Source: Lachnospiraceae bacterium (GTDB taxonomy: Bacteria > Bacillota > Clostridia > Lachnospirales > Lachnospiraceae). Taken from it: DNA of 15,701 bases. Shown here in pieces: positions 8,127-15,059 of this stretch. Location of the stretch: the NCBI GenBank assembly GCA_003446735.1, contig DMCJ01000167.1:1-15701 (forward strand). Direction: 5' to 3'. A program made the translations under genes and the position numbers. How positions within the stretch are numbered: the stretch's first letter is position 1; the number at the start of each line of letters is the position of its first letter. A model generated the notes under the pieces. The model saw only the letters and a list, made by a program, of their open reading frames with translations, did not search any database and was not told where the DNA came from.

Positions 8127-8148
8127 GATATCCTTATGTCTCTTTTTA

Positions 8149-9792
8149 TTATTTTCCAAGTGCCTTTAAGTAGCGGTCATACTGAGCCTGCTTTACCTCG
8201 GTCACTTCGTCTAAATGCAGCTTTTCAAGATCGGCTATGTAAGCATCAAATTCTTTTTCGATATCGGCCTTACCCGTTATGAAAGCGATCGAACTTTCAT
8301 TTACCTTATCCTCGATATCGGGCATGTAAAGATTTACCGTATCGCTTTCCTTGCTCGTAGCATATATCTGCGGCCAGGGATCTTTTACATATGGTACCAG
8401 TTCCCTGTTTATCTCGGCATGCCAGTCGGCAACTAAGATATCCGTCGCCTCTACCGACTGCGCGGCGGGTAAGACAAACGCAGGATTTATGCCCAAAGCC
8501 TGAAGATAATCATTATCATTTCCCTTTTCGGTATAGGACCTGCTGCCATCGGGATTAACGATATAACTTTCTCCTTCAAATCCCCACTGATAATAATCCT
8601 GACAATGCTCACTCATCGCATAATCCAGGAATTTGACGGCAAGCTCGATCTGGGAGGAATTCGTATTTACACCGAACATCCCGGCAAGTGCATTCCTTCC
8701 TACATAAAAGCCTTCCTCATCTCCCGATAAGGGCTTTACACCGACAAATGCCTTTTCCTTTGTCCCGTCATAATAAGGAAGGACATTTGAATACATCATG
8801 GACATCGCCCAGCTGTAATCAAAGGCTACTCCTGTCTCATCTTTGGATATGCGATCTATGACCGTATCCCGATCTAAGGTCTCATAATCCTTTTCCAAAA
8901 GTCCTTCTTCATATAGACCGTTTAAAAATTCAAGATAAGCCTTATATTTTTCCGGCTCGGCATATGCATAGAAGACCTTTCCGTCCTTATCCGCCATAAA
9001 TCCGCTCGGAAGATCGAGTCCGAAAGCGGGTCCGAACATATAAGGCACGAGCTCTGCCATGACGCTCATCGGGATCTCGTCACTTTTATCGCCGTTTCCG
9101 TTCATGTCATTTTCTTTATAATATCTTAAAAGCTCAACAAAATCATCAAGAGTCTCAGGCGCTTTCATTCCGGCCTTATCAAGCCAGACCTGATTATACA
9201 TAAGACAGGGCTGATAATCCTTTGAGACATTTATACCCGGAACATAATAGATATGTCCGTCCTCGGCCGTAAGCTCGGCTTTCTCAACAGGATGCTCCGA
9301 AAGCCACCCGGTAAAATTGGGCATATAATCGAAATATTCATCAAGCGGAACAAAGAGGCCTGATTTTATGTAAACCTGATTGGGATCACCAGAATCGGGT
9401 ATCTTTATGATGTCGGCATCCACATCTCCCTTATCTAAGATCTCCGGAACCTTCGTCTCATAATCGTCATATTTAATGAGCGTAAAATCCGGCTTAACTC
9501 CGGCTTCCTCAAATACCTTAAGGACGATGGGCGCCTTATCTATCTCCACATTATTGTAATTCGATGTCTGGGCTAAGATCTTTAATGTGCCTCCGCTCTT
9601 TGTTATCGGAGCTTCTCCGGTATATACAAATCCCTCGGTATCTTCGGTGGCCTGTGCGTTCTTTAAAGCACTGTCGACTTTTTCGGTATTGGCAAGTCCG
9701 GTATTTTCGCTTTCATCCGCTGCTCCGCAGCCGCAAAGGCACGTAAGTGCCATTGTAAGTGTAGCTATCACAGATATGATTTTCTTTTTCAT
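8149..9792 (-). CDS. Extracellular solute-binding lipoprotein (family 1, LplA-like), no transporter nearby
   Basis: The 547-residue protein starts with a lipoprotein signal peptide, lipobox LCGC at 19-22, followed by a Ser/Glu-rich linker and a two-lobe periplasmic-binding fold. The stretch WLDKAGMKAPETLDDFVELL (203-222) and the calcium-loop-like DMNGNGDKSDEIP (229-241) are hallmarks of large carbohydrate-binding proteins of the LplA/LipO type in Firmicutes. Members normally deliver oligosaccharides to two ABC permeases, but none is encoded in this window. The gene begins 10 bases after the hybrid kinase stop, whose TAA merges with the AAGGAG ribosome binding site, so the two are translated from one message. 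I infer that the protein may present a ligand to the kinase, but it may equally serve a transporter encoded elsewhere. The ligand cannot be told from the sequence. Confidence 0.88.
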   Translation of the reverse strand: MKKKIISVIATLTMALTCLCGCGAADESENTGLANTEKVDSALKNAQATEDTEGFVYTGEAPITKSGGTLKILAQTSNYNNVEIDKAPIVLKVFEEAGVKPDFTLIKYDDYETKVPEILDKGDVDADIIKIPDSGDPNQVYIKSGLFVPLDEYFDYMPNFTGWLSEHPVEKAELTAEDGHIYYVPGINVSKDYQPCLMYNQVWLDKAGMKAPETLDDFVELLRYYKENDMNGNGDKSDEIPMSVMAELVPYMFGPAFGLDLPSGFMADKDGKVFYAYAEPEKYKAYLEFLNGLYEEGLLEKDYETLDRDTVIDRISKDETGVAFDYSWAMSMMYSNVLPYYDGTKEKAFVGVKPLSGDEEGFYVGRNALAGMFGVNTNSSQIELAVKFLDYAMSEHCQDYYQWGFEGESYIVNPDGSRSYTEKGNDNDYLQALGINPAFVLPAAQSVEATDILVADWHAEINRELVPYVKDPWPQIYATSKESDTVNLYMPDIEDKVNESSIAFITGKADIEKEFDAYIADLEKLHLDEVTEVKQAQYDRYLKALGK

Positions 9793-9802
9793 GATATTCT
9801 CC

Positions 9803-12800
9803 TTATTCTCCGATCCTGTCTATGATCTCCGTGCATTTATCAACATCAACATCGGCTATCGCCTTTATGAGCGCTTTGATATCTTCCTTTACCGCAGCAT
9901 CATAAGAATACACCTTAAGCTTATCCCCTGCTGCCTCCATCTTATCAAGATCAAGATCCTCACAGGCGCTTCTTAAACTGTCCGTTATCTCTTTTAATCC
10001 TTCTTCCGTTATAAGAGGCTTATTTATATCATTCTCTTCTTCTGCGGGAAATACCTTCTCAAGCTTACCTATAAGATCAGAATACATTTTTATCGCATCC
10101 GGATTTAACGCATGTATCTTATCGATATCTCCGGCCTTTCCGGCTTTCTCGAGATCCTCGGCAAGATCACCTAATTCCAAAGCTCCGATCTGTCTTGAAG
10201 AACTCTTTAAAGCATGTACTTTGATGGTATAATCAGACCAGTTTTCGTTCTCAACATCTTCAGCTATAAGGCTAAGCTTATCCGGACCGGAGCGGCAATA
10301 TTCCTTAAGCACTTTATTATATAATGCCGCAGATCCGAGAGCTTTTGCCGCTTTTTCGGTAGAAAGACCTTCTACTTTTATCGCTTCTTCGGCATTTTTC
10401 TCACTGCCCTCTTCATCCGCAACTTCATCACCGCCGCTATATGGAATGATCTTATCCTCAGGAAGATTTTTCTTTATCGCTTCGGTAAGTATCCTTACTT
10501 CAACGGGCTTAGGAACAAATCCGTCCATCCCGGCTTCCTCAAACAGAGCCTTTGCTTCTTCCATCACGTTCGCAGAAAGAGCTATTATAACGGGCTGGTG
10601 GATCTTATCACCTTCCGCTCTTATCATCTTCGTGGCATCTACGCCGTCTACATCGGGCATCATATGGTCCATAAAGACGATGTCATATGCTTTATCCTTT
10701 ATCATTTCATATGCCTTTATCCCGCCATCCGCAGTATCAACCTCAGCCTTTAATGGAGAAATGAGCCCCTGTGAGATCGTAAGGTTTATCTCATTATCAT
10801 CGACTACGAGTATCTTAGCATCGGGACAGATAAAACCGGCTTTATACGTCTTTCCCTCATCTATCTTTCTTACTTTATGATATCGTCCGTTTAAGGTGCG
10901 GACCATGGTCATTGTGGTAAGAGGCCGTCTCATAATATGGATATTATCCATATCGGGTTCGAAATCCGATGAATTTGCGACAAGTACGACTCCGGTAGCA
11001 TTTTTGTTTTTTTCAAAAAATGCCCTGGCCCTATCATCATATCTTTCTTCTTTAAAGAAGAATATATCGTTTTCTCCCGTTCCTTTATAAAGGTCGATAT
11101 CCTTAAGCATATGACCGTTTACGCCGAGTCTTTCCATCTCATCTATGAAGATGTGGGCCATATCGTCGTCCTCATATACGATAAATGCCCGTTTAGTATC
11201 AGCGCCTTCCACCAAAAGATCATTGCTGTCATCTATTATCTTCTGCGGAACCGAGAAATAGAAGTCCGAACCTTCTCCGTATTTACTCGTAACACCGATA
11301 TCGCCGTTCATCGCATTAACGAGCCTCTGTGATATCGCAAGGCCGAGTCCTGTTCCCTCGACCGATCTGTTCCTTCTGGAATCAACCTGCGAAAAGCTGA
11401 TGAAAAGCTTCTTGATATCCTCTTCTTTTATCCCTATTCCGGTATCTATCACATGATATACCATGTTCACGGTATCATCGCTTAAATGCTCCGTGCTTAC
11501 TTCTATTCTTACGATACCTTCTTTTGTAAATTTGATCGCATTGTTTGCAAGATTGATAAGGATCTGTCTTATCCTCATCGCATCGCCCTTTAACTTATGA
11601 GGCATATCACTTTTTATAACGACAAAAAGCTCTACGGGCTTTCCCTCGACTCTGGTATAAAGAGCATTAGCGATATCATAAAGCTCATCAAAAGGTTCAT
11701 ATTCATCTTCTACGATATCCATCTTCCCTGATTCGATCTTGGAATAATCAAGGATATCGTTGATGATATTAAGAAGGTTATGCCCGGAATTCTGGATCTG
11801 AAGAAGATAATCCGTAAGCTCGGGAGTATCCTTTTCCCTGATGGCGAGCTCGGTAAGGCCGATGACCGCATTCATCGGTGTCCTTATCTCGTGGCTCATG
11901 TTCGCGAGGAAATCGGACTTCATGCGGCTTACTCTCTCAAGCTCTTCATTCGTCTTTTCCACCGCCTTTATCCTTGAGAGCGAATCGGTGGCATCATGGA
12001 TGATGTATAAAGTACCCGCGAGGGATTTCTCATCTCCGAGGCTCCTTATATGTACCTTAAAGAAATATTCCCTCTCATCTTTATCTTTAAAAGTGATAAC
12101 GGATCCGTTATCCTCCTCGGCATTTTCCTCTATCCATTTTTCAAGCTTGTTTCTGTCCCTGAAACTTTCGATGAGTTCATCACCCAACGTATTTTTCACC
12201 ATGTCGTTTACATGGATGAGCTCGTTAAACTTATCGTAAAGGATAAGTCCGTCACTCATATCATTGGCAAAGCTGTCGAGTGACACTGCCCTTAACCTGT
12301 TCTTCGGAAAGCCCGTAATGTAATAAAGGCTGAGCAGGGATACGATATTATAAAACACTCCCGCGATCCACACCGGAAGCGTAAAACGGATCGAGATGGA
12401 GAGAAAGACGCACATGGTAAGGATAACGATGATAAACACATTATACCTTCCGCGGAACATCTTAAGACTCTTTGCCGCTCCTGTTATGAGAATGATAAGA
12501 AGGAATACCAGATTGATATAAAAGCAGACTCTGTAAGATCTGTAACTGAACAAAAGACCGGTATTCTTCGTATCTACCGCCACAAAAAAGGCTTTTCTGA
12601 AATATATCCTTTTCTGGAACGAAAATATCCTCGCTCCGAAAAACTGGCTTATGACAAGATATGTCTGATATAAACTTATGATGACAGGGCCTATAAGATA
12701 TACCATTTGTTTTTTGATCCTGTCTATGTATATGACCATTACCATAAATACCGGCAGGATCCAGGCAAAAAGCGCATAAAAAAGCAGAAGCACGTTTGAC

Positions 12801-12973
12801 GCTTCCTTCGGGCTGTGTGCTCCTGCGATAAAAATATACAAGATATCAAAAAAAGCTATCATCCAGCATAAGATGATAAACCCGGGATTCTTTTGTTTGT
12901 CGAAGAGATTTTTGATCCCGCAGAATACGGAGATGACAGAAAGTGATGCAAATATGAGCTTTAGCAATAGCAT
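9803..12973 (-). CDS. Hybrid sensor histidine kinase: 7 membrane helices, PAS-like, HisKA, HATPase, degenerate receiver, receiver, Hpt
   Basis: Start ATG 12973 is chosen because GGAGG lies 9 bases upstream; an ATG at 13006 in frame has no such site. The 1056-residue protein opens with seven hydrophobic segments (about 2-220), like 7TM histidine kinases, then a PAS-like region (about 235-335), HisKA with SHEIRTP (phospho-acceptor His361), and the ATPase with NLANNAIKFT (474-483), DTGIGI (510-515) and GTGLGLA (540-546). Residues 595-704 look like a receiver that lacks the phosphorylated Asp. A true receiver follows: acidic pair 725-726, Asp769 in FMDHMMPD, Ser800 and Lys822 in PKP. An Hpt domain has His920 in VHALKSSS. 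About 80 further residues follow it. Phosphate would pass His361 to Asp769 to His920 and then to a response regulator not present here. The solute-binding lipoprotein gene follows after 10 bases. Transcription probably starts from the promoter at 13012-13040. Confidence 0.93.
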   Translation of the reverse strand: MLLLKLIFASLSVISVFCGIKNLFDKQKNPGFIILCWMIAFFDILYIFIAGAHSPKEASNVLLLFYALFAWILPVFMVMVIYIDRIKKQMVYLIGPVIISLYQTYLVISQFFGARIFSFQKRIYFRKAFFVAVDTKNTGLLFSYRSYRVCFYINLVFLLIILITGAAKSLKMFRGRYNVFIIVILTMCVFLSISIRFTLPVWIAGVFYNIVSLLSLYYITGFPKNRLRAVSLDSFANDMSDGLILYDKFNELIHVNDMVKNTLGDELIESFRDRNKLEKWIEENAEEDNGSVITFKDKDEREYFFKVHIRSLGDEKSLAGTLYIIHDATDSLSRIKAVEKTNEELERVSRMKSDFLANMSHEIRTPMNAVIGLTELAIREKDTPELTDYLLQIQNSGHNLLNIINDILDYSKIESGKMDIVEDEYEPFDELYDIANALYTRVEGKPVELFVVIKSDMPHKLKGDAMRIRQILINLANNAIKFTKEGIVRIEVSTEHLSDDTVNMVYHVIDTGIGIKEEDIKKLFISFSQVDSRRNRSVEGTGLGLAISQRLVNAMNGDIGVTSKYGEGSDFYFSVPQKIIDDSNDLLVEGADTKRAFIVYEDDDMAHIFIDEMERLGVNGHMLKDIDLYKGTGENDIFFFKEERYDDRARAFFEKNKNATGVVLVANSSDFEPDMDNIHIMRRPLTTMTMVRTLNGRYHKVRKIDEGKTYKAGFICPDAKILVVDDNEINLTISQGLISPLKAEVDTADGGIKAYEMIKDKAYDIVFMDHMMPDVDGVDATKMIRAEGDKIHQPVIIALSANVMEEAKALFEEAGMDGFVPKPVEVRILTEAIKKNLPEDKIIPYSGGDEVADEEGSEKNAEEAIKVEGLSTEKAAKALGSAALYNKVLKEYCRSGPDKLSLIAEDVENENWSDYTIKVHALKSSSRQIGALELGDLAEDLEKAGKAGDIDKIHALNPDAIKMYSDLIGKLEKVFPAEEENDINKPLITEEGLKEITDSLRSACEDLDLDKMEAAGDKLKVYSYDAAVKEDIKALIKAIADVDVDKCTEIIDRIGE

Positions 12974-13011
12974 GATATCATCCCTCCGCGTAACCGCTTT
13001 ATACATTTAAA

Positions 13012-13040
13012 ATTTTAGCACATATGCCTTTTTCCGTCCA
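13012..13040 (-). promoter_or_regulatory. Probable sigma-A promoter of the hybrid kinase operon
   Basis: Read on the minus strand, a -35 element TGGACG (complement of 13035-13040) is followed after exactly 17 bases by a -10 element TAAAAT (complement of 13012-13017). Matches to TTGACA and TATAAT are four of six and five of six. It lies 38 bases upstream of the chosen kinase start, leaving a short leader. Confidence 0.6.
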
Positions 13041-13048
13041 CTTTTTTA

Positions 13049-13077
13049 TTGAAATGGAGCACTTATCCCTATATAAT
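13049..13077 (+). promoter_or_regulatory. Strong sigma-A promoter of the coiled-coil protein gene
   Basis: TTGAAA at 13049-13054 and a perfect TATAAT at 13072-13077 are separated by 17 bases. A start near 13084 would give a leader of about 50 bases that ends in AAGGAG at 13121-13126. Its -35 element is only 8 bases from the -35 of the opposing kinase promoter. Confidence 0.85.
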
Positions 13078-13096
13078 AAACTGTATACGGATTATC

Positions 13097-13106
13097 TTGA
13101 TATCAA
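13097..13106. promoter_or_regulatory. 10-bp palindrome TTGATATCAA in the leader, possible operator
   Basis: A perfect inverted repeat lies between the expected transcription start and the ribosome binding site of the plus-strand gene, a common place for a repressor site. The arms are short and no second copy was seen near the kinase promoter, so this is tentative. Confidence 0.25.
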
Positions 13107-13133
13107 ACATAAAAAGATACAAGGAGAATGACT

Positions 13134-14381
13134 ATGGGCTTTTTAAGAGACGATCCTATGGACAGCATTTACGAAAGAAAAACATACAACCCCGAAGGCG
13201 GTGATGTTTTATATGAGATAGCTCCGGATGAACCCCCGGTTTATAACGAGGAACATTCAGGTAGTGCTGATAAAGCAGATACCGACAGCAGCGCTGAGAT
13301 AACCGACGTTACTGATGTCACCGGCGTTACTGAAGTCTCCGATGCTAATGATGTTACCGGTGTTACTGACGTCTCCGATGCTACTGATGTTACCGGTGTT
13401 AATGACGTCTCCGATGTTACCGATAATACCGAGGCTTCGGACAGCTCAAGTGCTTCCTATAACGCTTTTGATAACGCAGTGAGTGCGGATAACACGGATG
13501 CTGTATATAATGCATACGATGCAAATGAACCTGCTGCAGATGCGTCCGGCGCAGCTGATGAAAGCGATGCAAACACAAATACCGAAAGCAGCTATGATAC
13601 ATCTTTCATGGATGATAACGGATCAAGGGGCGGCGAAGAATTCGATCATTTCCAGGGTCTTCTTAATTCGGTAAGACAGTTATATGTAAGTTCACTTAGC
13701 GCAGCATCGGATGCAAAAGATGAGTTGCGAAGCGAATACAAAGATGCGATCCGCGAAAAAGACGCCACTATAGATGATCTTAATGACAGGATCAGAAATC
13801 TGGAAAACAGATATGAAAGATCTGTTTCGGAAAATACCGAATTAAAAGAAGCACTCGATAAGGCAAAAGGCGAATTAAAAGATGCGATCGAGCGCGCGGA
13901 ATTATCCGAAGGCCAGCTTCAGGCAAAGGAAAATGCCTATATCCTTCTTGAAAACGAAAAAAGGAATGCGACGGAGCGGGCCGATAAATTCTCCAAGGAA
14001 GTCTCGGGATTATCCGTTGAGAACAGCGAGCTTGATAAGACAAACAAACGCTTAAGACGCGAACTTGATGAAAAGAATGCAAAGATCACTGCTTATGCAT
14101 CCGAAAACGAAGAGCTCAAAAAGGCCATTGCCAATGTCCGCTCTCTTGCGGAATCCGATATGAAACAAAAGGAAGAACTCATCAAAAAGAGTGTTAAGCT
14201 CGATTATGAAAGAAAGCTCTTTGAACTTGAAAAAGAATTAAGAGACATTCATGACAGAAAAGGCAATTCCTTAGGAGCCGAAGTCAACAGACGAAGGGAC
14301 ATGGGAAAGGATCCTTTAAGCAATGCCTCCTGGCCTCAGAATAAAAACAATCAGGGCAACGTACATAATATAAATATCTGA
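13134..14381 (+). CDS. Acidic repeat and long coiled-coil protein, function unknown
   Basis: ATG 13134 is chosen because AAGGAG lies 7 bases upstream; the in-frame ATG at 13128 is 1 base from that site and cannot use it. The 415-residue protein has a short N-terminus (MGFLRDDPMDSIYERKTY), a very acidic Asp/Ser/Thr/Ala-rich region to about 165 with three 12-residue repeats of type TDVTGVTDVSDA (60-95), a long charged coiled coil from about 170 to 375, and an Asn-rich basic tail ending in NVHNINI. No signal peptide or membrane segment is visible, so it should be cytosolic. Layout is like that of filament-forming or scaffold proteins (DivIVA-, SMC- or bactofilin-partner-like), but no family motif is present and I do not name one. 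It has its own strong promoter, facing away from the kinase operon, and a strong terminator about 100 bases downstream. Confidence 0.85.
   Translation: MGFLRDDPMDSIYERKTYNPEGGDVLYEIAPDEPPVYNEEHSGSADKADTDSSAEITDVTDVTGVTEVSDANDVTGVTDVSDATDVTGVNDVSDVTDNTEASDSSSASYNAFDNAVSADNTDAVYNAYDANEPAADASGAADESDANTNTESSYDTSFMDDNGSRGGEEFDHFQGLLNSVRQLYVSSLSAASDAKDELRSEYKDAIREKDATIDDLNDRIRNLENRYERSVSENTELKEALDKAKGELKDAIERAELSEGQLQAKENAYILLENEKRNATERADKFSKEVSGLSVENSELDKTNKRLRRELDEKNAKITAYASENEELKKAIANVRSLAESDMKQKEELIKKSVKLDYERKLFELEKELRDIHDRKGNSLGAEVNRRRDMGKDPLSNASWPQNKNNQGNVHNINI
13311..13418 (+). repeat. Three tandem 36-bp coding repeats
   Basis: Units at 13311-13346, 13347-13382 and 13383-13418 encode TDVTGVTEVSDA, NDVTGVTDVSDA and TDVTGVNDVSDV. 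The second and third units are nearly identical in DNA (GATGTTACCGGTGTTA shared), including silent positions, which points to recent tandem duplication or slippage. The copy number may vary between strains. Confidence 0.88.
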
Positions 14382-14397
14382 CGCACTAAAATATTAA

Positions 14398-14452
14398 GAT
14401 CCCGGGATCACATTTGATCACCCGTGCATATTCCGCTCGAACGGAATATGCA
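14398..14452 (+). repeat. Two inverted repeats in the 3' untranslated region
   Basis: GATCCCGGGATC (14398-14409) is a perfect 12-base palindrome. It is followed by a perfect 11-bp stem: TGCATATTCCG (14425-14435), a 6-base loop CTCGAA, and CGGAATATGCA (14442-14452). No T-run follows the stem, so it is not an intrinsic terminator. It could stabilise the message end, be a protein binding site or be part of a small RNA that ends at the terminator about 30 bases further on. Confidence 0.6.
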
Positions 14453-14481
14453 TAATGGCTTTGGAGTGCTGAAAAGTATTA

Positions 14482-14511
14482 AAAAGAGACTGTCAAAACG
14501 CAGTCTCTTTT
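14482..14511. terminator. Bidirectional rho-independent terminator
   Basis: AAAAGAGACTG (14482-14492) pairs perfectly with CAGTCTCTTTT (14501-14511) across an 8-base loop, with runs of T on the 3' side of either strand. It sits between the convergent coiled-coil gene and the small minus-strand gene and can end both transcripts. Confidence 0.9.
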
Positions 14512-14657
14512 GTATATTACACTTTTACACATTTTTAACAGCCAAGGAAACAGGCCTCAAATATCTCGTCTGTTAGCCGTAGACCACAGTGCAGTATTAA
14601 CTACACGTTTTTACTGATAATCCATTCGGAAATCGACCTATCAGTTTTCGAAATAAA
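14512..14657. other. Non-coding stretch between terminator and small gene
   Basis: All six frames are broken by stops and no ribosome binding site or RNA gene is recognisable. The bases are more AT-rich than the gene-bearing DNA to the left, like the adjoining small gene and PIN remnant. Together with the terminator it is the likely 3' untranslated part of the minus-strand transcript. Confidence 0.5.
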
Positions 14658-14876
14658 TTACAACGGATTAGCCTCTCCATATGCTACAGCTGCATCATGA
14701 AAATCATCAGAACTGACATCTGAAAAATACTGCTGTCTCCACTTGGTATAATCCGATTTTTCTCTTATAAGAACAGATATAAAACGCTCTGTTTCAATCG
14801 TTCCAAGTTTTTCTATTAGACAACTGATACCTCTATCCATAATTTCTGTTGTGCTTACATTACTCACCGTCGTCAT
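14658..14876 (-). CDS. Small protein overlapping a PIN remnant, probable toxin-antitoxin partner
   Basis: The 72-residue protein begins MTTVSNVSTTEIMDRGISCL and contains IETERFISVLIREKSDYTKW. The pattern STxEIM..G...L.E.LG.IETERFIS.I.REK.DYTKW is one I recall from small bacterial proteins encoded beside PIN-domain toxins, so an antitoxin-like role is likely but not shown. GGGAGG lies 9 bases before the start, which supports real translation. The start overlaps the end of the PIN remnant by 17 bases, so the two were one coupled unit. It uses ATT, ACA and GGA codons more than the genes to the left, and the DNA is more AT-rich, which fits acquisition by transfer. It ends about 150 bases before the shared terminator. 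Since its toxin-like neighbour is broken, it may be a relic or may counter a toxin encoded elsewhere. Confidence 0.65.
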   Translation of the reverse strand: MTTVSNVSTTEIMDRGISCLIEKLGTIETERFISVLIREKSDYTKWRQQYFSDVSSDDFHDAAVAYGEANPL

Positions 14877-15059
14877 AACTTAGCACCTCCCATTCTCTAA
14901 TGAACTGCGTAGGATCCATAATCTGTATTCGATCCGTTTTATATTTTAATAATCGGTCATCTGTCGATAAAAAATAATCACTTCCTGCCAATATAATTTT
15001 ACCACAAATGGTCGGATAGCGAAGCCCTTATGTTTTTCATCATTAAGCAGTGACTCTCT
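14860..15059 (-). pseudogene. Truncated, frameshifted PIN-domain (VapC-like) gene
   Basis: A 55-codon frame ending at TAA 14862-14860 encodes TICGKIILAGSDYFLSTDDR, then LLKYKTDRIQIMDPTQFIRE. The GSDYFLSTDDRLL stretch, with its paired acidic residues, followed by IQIMDPTQFI, is the usual C-terminal part of a PIN ribonuclease. No start is available: a stop lies at 15030-15028, just before GLRYPTICGK. In the neighbouring frame the DNA reads ESLLNDEKHKGFAIRP up to that point, which gives a sensible join IRP-TICGK, so a one-base frameshift at about 15005-15010 is likely. Further upstream the gene is lost: its remains begin directly at the stop codon of the exporter gene. PIN toxins cleave RNA with Mg2+ bound by acidic residues, most of which lie in the missing part, so the product should be inactive. 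Confidence 0.7.

Noticed and set aside
10446..10880. Plus-strand open frame (144 codons) opposite the receiver domain of the kinase
   Set aside because: It mirrors a conserved coding region, has biased Ser/Ile composition and no start signal.
11841..12239. Plus-strand open frame (132 codons) opposite the HisKA/PAS part of the kinase
   Set aside because: Same reasons: antisense to SHEIRTP-bearing sequence, no ribosome binding site, low-complexity Ser-rich product.
12974..13006. Upstream ATG 13006 as the kinase start
   Set aside because: The GGAGG that serves ATG 12973 lies inside this extension, and the extra residues MYKAVTRRDDI add nothing to the first membrane helix.
13128..13133. First in-frame ATG of the coiled-coil gene as its start
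   Set aside because: It is one base from AAGGAG; the next ATG at 13134 has the proper 7-base spacing.
13311..13418. Possible CRISPR array at the 36-bp repeats
   Set aside because: Units are directly adjacent without spacers and lie in an open coding frame.
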